DNA of 55,985 nt. It comes from Chloroflexota bacterium (GTDB lineage: Bacteria > Chloroflexota > Dehalococcoidia > UBA2247 > RBG-13-53-26). The translations under genes and the position numbers were made by a program. The stretch spans positions 87,263 to 143,247 of the forward strand of contig VGOM01000002.1 of NCBI GenBank assembly GCA_016875915.1, given 5' to 3'. Positions 16,326 through 23,299 of this stretch are shown here, one piece after another; position 1 is the stretch's first letter, and every line of letters starts with the position of its first letter. The notes beneath the pieces are model-generated. The model made no database searches. It was given only the letters and a program-made list of their open reading frames with translations, and was not told the origin of the DNA.

Positions 16326-17645
16326 CTACATGAACCCCTGCTTCATGGTCATCAGCGCTTCCCTGACCTTCTGCTCGGCATCGGGGGACTCCGCTTCAAT
16401 GGCCGCAGCAGCCCGATGGACCACCTCCTGAACTCCGGCGGGCAATCCCCCGTAGATGCTGAAGAACGAACGGCGCCTTCTCTCCAGACAGAACTTCAGC
16501 CGCTCCATGGGCCGCTGGGCCAGATAGCGCGACACAGTGGCCAGCATGGTCTGCTTGTCCTCGGGCAACTGACCCTCGATCTCCCACAGCAGATTGGCCA
16601 TCTGATCACTGGCCAGGTAGGAATGGCAATCCAAGTTCTCGATGAACAGGCCGATCTCAGCCACCACCTCGTCCTCAGTCATGATCTGGAAATCACCTCT
16701 GACGGCCTGCTCATACAGGGGCGATCCCTTCCTGATGGCCAGGCTCCTCAGCCTGATGAAGTTGGGATCGATCTCACTCAGCACCCGCGCCGACTCCAGG
16801 GCATGTCTCTCGGACCATTTCCTTCCCCCCAAGCCAGGCATGACATACTCCGACAACGAGATGCCGGCTGTGACCGCTGCACACCCAGCCTCCGTCTGTT
16901 CCGCCGCAGTGGCACCCTTCTCCATGTAGGCCAGCACCTCATCCGCCCCCGACTCCAGGCCGACATGCAGCCGGGAGAGGCCGGCCTGCCGCAACTGACT
17001 CAACTCGCTGGGGGACTTCCTGGACAGGGTTTTCGCCCGGGCATATGACGTCACCCTGCTCACGCCGGGGAATCTGTCCTTGATATGGCTCAACACCTGG
17101 ACCAGTTCGGGACTCCGCATGATGGTGGTGTCGGCATCCTGGAGGAAGACCGTCTGCCCCCCCGAAGCCAGCCAGTTGGCCACGTTGACCAGGCAGTTGC
17201 GGCGAAGCTCCGGTTCACTGACCTCATCTACATTGCCCGCCCGCCGTCCGGCATCGACATCCATCACGGCTTCCAGCACCGTTCCATCCATGCTCCCACC
17301 CAGACCCAAGCGCCACGACGCCGTCTTCAGCTCGTCGGCTATGGCCCTCGCCGCGTCAATATCTCCCTTGACCTCCGCCACGCTCCGGTACAGGAACTTC
17401 TGCCCCTTGTACACGCTGCAGAAACGACAGCGGTTCCACGGACAGTTGCGCGTCGCCCTGATCAGCAGGGAGTGATCCCTGCCCTCGCTGGGCGGCCTGA
17501 TTGGGCCGAGCTCAAACCAGCCTCTCCTCAGGCCGGGCTCAGGCCCACCCACCGATTCCGCCGACCGACTCGCCTTGGGCGCATCTGTCACCAGAATACC
17601 TCCGTGAACAATGATAGCCTCCGTCCCACTCGGGATGTCAAACAT
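16326..17645 (-). CDS. Radical SAM protein of unknown function
   Basis: Probable [4Fe-4S]/S-adenosylmethionine radical enzyme, 439 residues. The cluster motif is CPWNRCRFC (Cys68, Cys73, Cys76), a CX4CX2C spacing in place of the usual CX3CX2C; the surrounding TRNCPWNRC context is familiar from a subset of uncharacterised radical SAM proteins. A mid-protein segment (FLQDADTTIM, LSRLHVGLESGADEVL) fits the TIM barrel with the HxGLESG motif seen in the Elp3/MiaB/NifB-type fold. The C-terminal 120 residues are helical. The start at 17645 is backed by AAGGGGA; upstream codons are not protein-like. Function not assignable. Confidence 0.85.
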   Translation of the reverse strand: MFDIPSGTEAIIVHGGILVTDAPKASRSAESVGGPEPGLRRGWFELGPIRPPSEGRDHSLLIRATRNCPWNRCRFCSVYKGQKFLYRSVAEVKGDIDAARAIADELKTASWRLGLGGSMDGTVLEAVMDVDAGRRAGNVDEVSEPELRRNCLVNVANWLASGGQTVFLQDADTTIMRSPELVQVLSHIKDRFPGVSRVTSYARAKTLSRKSPSELSQLRQAGLSRLHVGLESGADEVLAYMEKGATAAEQTEAGCAAVTAGISLSEYVMPGLGGRKWSERHALESARVLSEIDPNFIRLRSLAIRKGSPLYEQAVRGDFQIMTEDEVVAEIGLFIENLDCHSYLASDQMANLLWEIEGQLPEDKQTMLATVSRYLAQRPMERLKFCLERRRRSFFSIYGGLPAGVQEVVHRAAAAIEAESPDAEQKVREALMTMKQGFM

Positions 17646-17728
17646 GAATTCCCCTTGGCATAGGGCTAGCGGCCCCCCGCGGATTGCGGTAGAATCCAGT
17701 TCACAACTGCCAACGGTGCAGCAAGGGT

Positions 17729-18673
17729 ATGGCCGCTTTCGTCGATACTGCCGAGGGCATCTTTCACTTCCTGGCTGACCGGGTGCCATCCGGCCTGCCC
17801 ACCGTCCCACCCAGACCGCGGAGCGCCAATCTGTGGCATCAGGACGGCCTGCCGATAGTCAGCAAGGTGACGGCCAACGGCAACGTTGAGGCATCGGTCA
17901 TCAGGTGCCTCGATCTCCTGGGCGGGCTGTCCCGGCTGGCCTCCGCGGGGGACACCATTATGGTCAAGCCAAACCTCAACAGCCCCGATCCCTTTCCCGG
18001 GTCTACCGATCTCGGTTTCCTGAAGACCGTCCTCTCTCTGCTCCTCCAGACCAGGGCCAAGGTCATCGTCGGCGAGAGCTCCGGGGGCATGTGGAGGCCC
18101 ACCAGGAAGACCATGGCCAAGGCCGGCCTGCAGGCGTCGCTGGCCGGGATGGGAGTGGGGCTGATCGCCTTTGATGATCATCCCAGGGACTGGGTGCACA
18201 TCGACATTGAGGGCGACCACCTGAGGAAGGTCACCATGCCCAGGTCAGCCTATGAGGCGACCAAGCTGATCTATCTGCCCTGCCTCAAGACTCACAACCT
18301 GGCCCGCTTCTCCATGTCGCTCAAACTGGCCATGGGCCTGGTCCACCCCGGCGAGCGCCTGGCAATGCATTTGTCCCATCTGGAGCAGAAGGTCGTAGAG
18401 ATCAACCTCGCCTGGCAGCCCGATCTAGTCATCATCGACGGCCGCAAGGTATTCATTAGCGGCGGCCCCGACAAGGGCGAGGTGGCCGAGCCAAACGTCA
18501 TCCTAGCTTCGGGCGACATGGTGGCGGCCGATGTCGAGGCCCTGAAGGTGCTGCTCTCCTACAAGGCCAGGAACAAGCTCATGCCCAATCCCTGGGGTTC
18601 ACCCCAGATCGTCACCGCCCTCCGCCATCGGCTGGGAGCCGGAGAGGGTGAGTACCGGCTGCTCACAGCCTAG
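17729..18673 (+). CDS. DUF362 domain-containing protein
   Basis: 314 residues. The DUF362 pattern is clear: MVKPNLNSPDPFPGSTD (about 78-94), then VIVGESSGG, the conserved LIYLPCLKTHNLARFSMSLK (about 185-204) and VIIDGRKVFISGGP (about 233-246). DUF362 proteins often sit beside Fe-S or anaerobic redox genes but their reaction is unknown. This copy has no ferredoxin-like CX2CX2C tail. It is divergent from the radical SAM gene with an 83-base gap, so shared control is possible. Confidence 0.85.
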   Translation: MAAFVDTAEGIFHFLADRVPSGLPTVPPRPRSANLWHQDGLPIVSKVTANGNVEASVIRCLDLLGGLSRLASAGDTIMVKPNLNSPDPFPGSTDLGFLKTVLSLLLQTRAKVIVGESSGGMWRPTRKTMAKAGLQASLAGMGVGLIAFDDHPRDWVHIDIEGDHLRKVTMPRSAYEATKLIYLPCLKTHNLARFSMSLKLAMGLVHPGERLAMHLSHLEQKVVEINLAWQPDLVIIDGRKVFISGGPDKGEVAEPNVILASGDMVAADVEALKVLLSYKARNKLMPNPWGSPQIVTALRHRLGAGEGEYRLLTA

Positions 18674-18709
18674 TAGACCTCGCTCTGCGTATGGCCGCAT
18701 TCTTGGCCT

Positions 18710-19660
18710 TTAGAACAGGCGTACAATGACCCGGCCGAACAACGGCCCGACCACCCGCCGCATCAAGGGGACGAAGAGGGGGGAGTACCGCCGCGAGAAC
18801 TCACCCGCGAGGTCCCGACGGTAGTCGGCATAGGTCCTCCGCTGGAACTGGAGCAACTCCTGGGATTTCGCTGTGTCATACCAATCGACGCAATAGGGCT
18901 GTTTAGAGAACTTGGAGGCCGGGGGCAGCGGTAGTCCCAGAACACCGAGCACCCCGCCGAGCATGTCCCCGTAGAGCATCCTCTCACCCGGCCCGCCGGC
19001 GATCAGCAGAGTGCTGCCTCTGGCGCGATCGAAGTACTTCACCGTATTGACGATGGCCCGAATGGCGTCATCGGGATGACAGAATTCAAACCGGTTGGTC
19101 AGCGGCACCCGGAACATGAGCTTGATCGCGCTGACATCCAGATCGAAGGCAGCCGCCACCCGCAGAATGACATACTCGACTCCAGCTTCCCTGATCAGGT
19201 TCTCCGCCTGTATCTTGGTCTCGGCATAGACTTCCTCGGGATGCGGGAGATTCCTTTCAACGCTGATCGGCTCGGTAGCTGCCGGGGTGGCCCCGAACAC
19301 CGATATCGAGGAGGTGAAGACCAAGGGTATTGGCCTGCCCTGGTTCTTGATGGCATCCAGTAGCACCTTCGTGCCTCCAACATTCACCCTGAAGGCCAGT
19401 TCGGGCTGCGCGTCGGTGACCGGCGGCAGCACACCGGCCATATGAACCACCGCATCCGCACCGGCCAGCGCCTGCCGGATCGAATCGGGTTGGGTGACAT
19501 CCCCCCAAGATACCTCCGCCTCTCTGCATAGCTCTCTCACCCGCTTCGCGTTGCGCTGGTTCTCCAGATCGAACACCCTGACCTGGAAGCCCTCGCGCAC
19601 GAAGGCTCTGCAGGCTTTCGCCCCCAACCGCCCTGCCCCACCCGTGATCAGCACTCGCAT
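18710..19660 (-). CDS. NAD(P)-dependent epimerase/dehydratase (extended SDR)
   Basis: 316-residue Rossmann-fold protein. MRVLITGGAGRLGAKA starts right at the ATG, DVTQPDS follows as adenine-pocket region, and YAETKIQAE carries the YxxxK catalytic pair. The start at 19660 is supported by GAGGAGTGGGAAG before it. It lies 68 bases after the LOG-family gene on the same strand and may be cotranscribed with it. It is a paralogue in fold, but not a close copy, of the epimerase at 15252. Substrate unknown. Confidence 0.87.
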   Translation of the reverse strand: MRVLITGGAGRLGAKACRAFVREGFQVRVFDLENQRNAKRVRELCREAEVSWGDVTQPDSIRQALAGADAVVHMAGVLPPVTDAQPELAFRVNVGGTKVLLDAIKNQGRPIPLVFTSSISVFGATPAATEPISVERNLPHPEEVYAETKIQAENLIREAGVEYVILRVAAAFDLDVSAIKLMFRVPLTNRFEFCHPDDAIRAIVNTVKYFDRARGSTLLIAGGPGERMLYGDMLGGVLGVLGLPLPPASKFSKQPYCVDWYDTAKSQELLQFQRRTYADYRRDLAGEFSRRYSPLFVPLMRRVVGPLFGRVIVRLF

Positions 19661-19728
19661 CTTCCCACTCCTCGGAACCACGGCCAGCGCTCCGAGCTCA
19701 TCAGCTCGCAACTGGCGGCCGCTCACCA

Positions 19729-20361
19729 TCAGGACTCAGCAACTCCATCCGCGCTGCCACACTGCCCCAGCACCTTCATGTGGCGCGGCAGGATGTGGCG
19801 TTGATAGATCCCTTCTAGCTTGTCCAGCAAACGCCTCGGGTCTTCATCGTAGCACACGGTGGCTCCCGTCTCCTTGGCTACCATGCCGATGATGGTGCCC
19901 AGATGATCGGTGATTCCGCCAGTGCTCTTCAAGACCCCGATGACCTTCGCTTCGTCGTAGGCAATAGCGAACTCCCCCAGCGTGCCCGATCGGCCACCGG
20001 CGAAGATGACCACGTCGCAACTCCTGATGTTCTCGATCTCCCGCCCCATGAGGCCGCTCCCGGTGTAGATGATGGCATCGTAGCCCCGCGTGGGGGAGTG
20101 GTACTTCAGGACATGCTCTTCCATGTTGAGCGCCGGCGACACCCCGACGACTGTGCCCCCTGCCTCCTTGGCCCCCATAACCGCTTCATGCGGCAGTCCC
20201 GGACAGGCCCCGGTTATCAGTACATGGCCTCTCTCGGCAACAACTTTTCCCAGGCGGCGGACACGCTGGCGCACCTCCGGCGAGAGCTCACCTCCGGCAG
20301 ATCCCATCACCCCAACGGTCATACAGGGGAACAGTGCCTCGCGTCCACACACCTCTGTCAT
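19729..20361 (-). CDS. LOG-family / TIGR00725-like nucleotide-binding protein
   Basis: About 210 residues. The Rossmann-like LOG fold is recognisable from GVMGSAGGELSPEV near the start, HVLITGACPGLPHEAVMGA (the SGG-PG-MEA equivalent) and AGGRSGTLGEFAIAYDEAK (the PGGxGTxxE motif, with Ala for Pro). LOG enzymes release free base from nucleoside monophosphates; this TIGR00725 subgroup has no proven reaction. The start is uncertain: ATG at 20361 or at 20322 (MTVGVMG), neither with a good SD. It likely precedes the epimerase in one transcript. Confidence 0.82.
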   Translation of the reverse strand: MTEVCGREALFPCMTVGVMGSAGGELSPEVRQRVRRLGKVVAERGHVLITGACPGLPHEAVMGAKEAGGTVVGVSPALNMEEHVLKYHSPTRGYDAIIYTGSGLMGREIENIRSCDVVIFAGGRSGTLGEFAIAYDEAKVIGVLKSTGGITDHLGTIIGMVAKETGATVCYDEDPRRLLDKLEGIYQRHILPRHMKVLGQCGSADGVAES

Positions 20362-20534
20362 CACTCATCAAGCAGCCAGCCGGCAGCCAATCCCCACCAC
20401 CAGCCAACATGCCGGACCTTGCTCCTTGGGAACAGCCCAGCCTCACAGGTCAGAGGCATTCTGTCACGCCCGATCACAAAAGTCAACGGCGCTCCGGATG
20501 CTCCGGGCATTCGGCCGGCGCACAGCGGAAGGAA

Positions 20535-20564
20535 TTGACACACGAGAACGGGGTGACGTATCCT
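20535..20564 (+). promoter_or_regulatory. Promoter of the PAS-STAS/CoA-transferase operon
   Basis: Perfect -35 TTGACA (20535-20540), 18-base spacer, -10 TATCCT (20559-20564), about 70 bases upstream of the ATG at 20632. Confidence 0.5.
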
Positions 20565-20631
20565 TCTTCTGGTAGGTCGTAGCAGAAGCTTCTCGCGCAG
20601 CCGGAGAGAAGGCGCAAGAAAGGGAGGGGTC

Positions 20632-21459
20632 ATGGAGAAGGCACAACCGATAGAGAGGTCCACAGGAGGATATCTGGAGGCACTTCTCCAGGGTTGTCCC
20701 GACGCCGTTATCGCCGTTGATGGAAAGGGAACGATCACCTTCGCCAACAGGGCCTCATGCGACCTCCTGGAATGCGAGATGCGGGATCTGGTGGGAAAGA
20801 GCATCGTCAGGGTCTATGAGAACGAGGACAGAGCCCGGGAGACCAACCGCAAGCTCTACCTCAGTGGCGGGTTGATACACTGCCACGAGTCGGTGGCGCG
20901 GACCAAGTCCGGCAAGCTGATCCCGACGCGGGTCTCCGGGGCTCACCTGAAGGACAGCTCAGGCAACGTCATCGGCAGCGTCGGCTACTTCCAGGCCTAC
21001 CGGCCCTGGACAGCCGCCGAGTCAAGGCAGCAGGAATACACACAGGAACTGCAGGCCAGACTGGCTGAGTGGGAGGACTTGGGCAGCCCGGTGTTCGAGC
21101 TCTGGCCCGGGCTATCAGTGGTCGTAGTGGTGGGCCGAGTTGACAGCAAACGCCTGGGGCAGCTCAAGAGGCGGATGCTGGACCACATCAAGATGAACCG
21201 GACCCGCGTGGCCCTGGTCGACCTGTCGGCAGCCATATCGGGCGATGATGAGGTGCCCCTTCAACTGGTCAAGCTCCTACGGACGGTTCGACTTGTCGGT
21301 GCTCAGTGCGTGGTGGTGGGGATTGAGTCGGACATGATAGCCGAAGCCATGGAACCCCTTGTCTCGGATGTTGCCTCGCTGAATACCTACTCCAGCCTTC
21401 AGGCCGGCATGGAGGCCGCCCTGGACATCATGGGCCTCCAAATCTGCAAGAGCGCCTAG
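20632..21459 (+). CDS. PAS-STAS domain regulator
   Basis: 275 residues. A PAS domain (about 15-125: DAVIAVDGKGTITFANRAS, VRVYENEDR) is followed by a short coiled linker and a STAS domain (about 160-270: VDLSAAISGDDE then LVGAQCVVVGI). This architecture resembles RsbR-type stressosome or anti-anti-sigma proteins, where the STAS loop is phosphorylated; here the loop has Ser in DLSAA. GGGAGGGG precedes the ATG. Only 13 bases separate it from the CoA-transferase genes, so it is probably cotranscribed with them. Its ligand and partner are unknown. Confidence 0.85.
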   Translation: MEKAQPIERSTGGYLEALLQGCPDAVIAVDGKGTITFANRASCDLLECEMRDLVGKSIVRVYENEDRARETNRKLYLSGGLIHCHESVARTKSGKLIPTRVSGAHLKDSSGNVIGSVGYFQAYRPWTAAESRQQEYTQELQARLAEWEDLGSPVFELWPGLSVVVVVGRVDSKRLGQLKRRMLDHIKMNRTRVALVDLSAAISGDDEVPLQLVKLLRTVRLVGAQCVVVGIESDMIAEAMEPLVSDVASLNTYSSLQAGMEAALDIMGLQICKSA

Positions 21460-21472
21460 CGGGGAAGACACC

Positions 21473-22174
21473 GTGGACAAGGAATACCCCAGCGCGGACG
21501 CGGCTGTGGCCGACATCCCGGACGGAGCATCCATTGCCATCGCCGGCTTCTTCACCGCCGGCACCCCTGTCCAACTCATCCAGGCCCTGGCCAGGAAGGG
21601 CGCCAGAAACCTCACCCTGATCTGTCAGTCAATGGGCCCCGGCAACGATGATGTCACCCCACTGGTTGAGCAGGGACAGATACGCAGGGCCATATGCAAC
21701 TACCCCTTCTACCGATCGGCGACCAGAGGAGCCAACTCACCTTTCGAGAAGGCGGTGCGCGCCGGCAGCATCGAGCTGGAGGTCTATCCCATGGGCACCT
21801 TCATCGAGAAGCTGAGGGCCGGGGCGGCGGGATTGGCCGGCTTCTACACACCCACCGGGGCGGGTACGGTTGTGGAGCGCGGCAAGGAGAAGAGGAGCTT
21901 CAACGGTCGTGACTACCTGCTGGAGATGGCCGTCAAGCCTGACTACGCCTTCGTCTACGCCTGGAGGGGCGACAGGGTGGGCAACCTGACCTGCCGCAAG
22001 ACAGCCAGAAACTATACCCCCGAGATGGCGGCCGCCGGCACGGTGACCATAGCCGCCGTGGAGGAACTGGCGGAACCCGGGGGCCTGGACCCGGACAAGA
22101 TCCATGTCCCGGGGATCTACGTTCAGAGAGTGGTGAAGGTGGGGAGGCGGAACTACATACCGAGCATCGATTGA
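21473..22174 (+). CDS. CoA-transferase family I, subunit A
   Basis: Alpha subunit of a two-subunit acyl-CoA transferase (SCOT/3-oxoacid type), 233 residues, GTG start behind GGGGAAG. The N-terminal glycine loop AIAGFFTAGTPVQLIQAL (about 22-39) and FYTPTGAGTVVERGKEKR (about 125-142) are family marks. It is followed 33 bases later by subunit B. Members act on acetoacetate, oxoadipate, butyrate or acetate; the sequence alone does not fix the acyl group. Confidence 0.92.
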   Translation: MDKEYPSADAAVADIPDGASIAIAGFFTAGTPVQLIQALARKGARNLTLICQSMGPGNDDVTPLVEQGQIRRAICNYPFYRSATRGANSPFEKAVRAGSIELEVYPMGTFIEKLRAGAAGLAGFYTPTGAGTVVERGKEKRSFNGRDYLLEMAVKPDYAFVYAWRGDRVGNLTCRKTARNYTPEMAAAGTVTIAAVEELAEPGGLDPDKIHVPGIYVQRVVKVGRRNYIPSID

Positions 22175-22207
22175 CACTGCCGACCGAGACGAAGGCTAGG
22201 GACCGAG

Positions 22208-22897
22208 ATGACTGAGAACAACAGGAAGCTCCAGGGGCTGTCGCGAGAGCTGATCGCCCTCAGAATAGCCAATGAATTGAAGGACGGCTCCTATGTCAAC
22301 CTGGGCATAGGCATACCCACGCTGGTTTCGAACTGGATCGAGGGCAGAGACATCGTCCTGCAGGCTGAGATCGGCATGCTCTACACCGGACCCCTGGCCG
22401 CCCGCGGCCTGGTGGATCAAGACCTGATCAACGCCAGTTGCCAGCCGGTGACCGAACTGCCCGGCGCCTGCTACTTCACCGACTGCGAGTCCTTCGCCAT
22501 GATACGCGGCGGCTACATGGACGTCGCCGTGCTCGGGGCACTGCAGGTCTCTGAGAAGGGGGATCTGGCCGGATGGAACAACCCCGAGCGAGGGTTTCCA
22601 GAGCACATCGGGAACATCGGGGGTTCCATGGACCTCGCCGTCGGCGCCAGGAAGGTGATCGCCGCCATGGAGCACACTGCACGGGACGGCGACTTCAAGA
22701 TCGTGAAGACCTGCTCCTATCCTGTCACCGCTATGGGGGTGGTCAAGTTGATCGTGACCGATCTGGCCGTGATCGACGTCACCCCGCAGGGTCTGCTGCT
22801 CAGAGAAGTAGCTCCAGGGATCAGTCCCCAGGAAGTCCAGTCCGTGACGGAGCCGGAGTTGATCCTCAGCCCCGACCTCAAGGAGATCCAGCTTTAG
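22208..22897 (+). CDS. CoA-transferase family I, subunit B
   Basis: Beta subunit, 229 residues, containing the catalytic Glu that forms the gamma-glutamyl-CoA thioester. The region LGIGIPTLVSNWI is typical. The catalytic segment reads LQAEIGMLYTGP with Glu54, where SENG is the usual form, so the neighbouring Ser and Asn are replaced by Ala and Ile. The late NIGGSMDLAVGARKVI stretch is the normal GGAMDL region with Ser for Ala. It is the last gene of the operon. Substrate unresolved. Confidence 0.92.
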   Translation: MTENNRKLQGLSRELIALRIANELKDGSYVNLGIGIPTLVSNWIEGRDIVLQAEIGMLYTGPLAARGLVDQDLINASCQPVTELPGACYFTDCESFAMIRGGYMDVAVLGALQVSEKGDLAGWNNPERGFPEHIGNIGGSMDLAVGARKVIAAMEHTARDGDFKIVKTCSYPVTAMGVVKLIVTDLAVIDVTPQGLLLREVAPGISPQEVQSVTEPELILSPDLKEIQL

Positions 22898-23299
22898 AGT
22901 TCCCCGGGGCAGCGGGGCCCGGACGGAATCCCGACACCCATCCGCCTTGTTCTTCTCGGCCGCCGGCCGTTTGTCCGTGAGCCCGGACCCGACGCGGCCC
23001 CGGCCGCCATCAGGCCCCTGCATGTCCACCGAGAGACAAAAGTCACATCCCCCAGACGGGGAAACGAGTAGCATTTCAAGTTGGGTCAGTACGGTCACCA
23101 CAATGAGGAATGGATACTAGTCCGGGTACATGGCAGGCTAGGAGCGAGGAAGTTACCCTCCTCTCCTTGCTTGGCAGGTTTGTAGCTGGATCCCCGCGAA
23201 GCTCAAGTCCTGACCGCTTGCAGCTTCAACCCAGCGAGATTGCCTGCACTAGCCTGCCCGCCAGACGATAGCCGGCAAGATGCCACAAGTCAGTCCGAT
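22898..23299. other. 402-base convergent intergenic region, no gene seen
   Basis: Between the stops of the CoA-transferase and the HD-GYP sensor. It holds a GC palindrome (CGGCCGCCGGCCG followed by TTTG, near 22957-22973) that might terminate the plus-strand operon. No credible coding frame, tRNA or riboswitch core was recognised. Confidence 0.4.
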
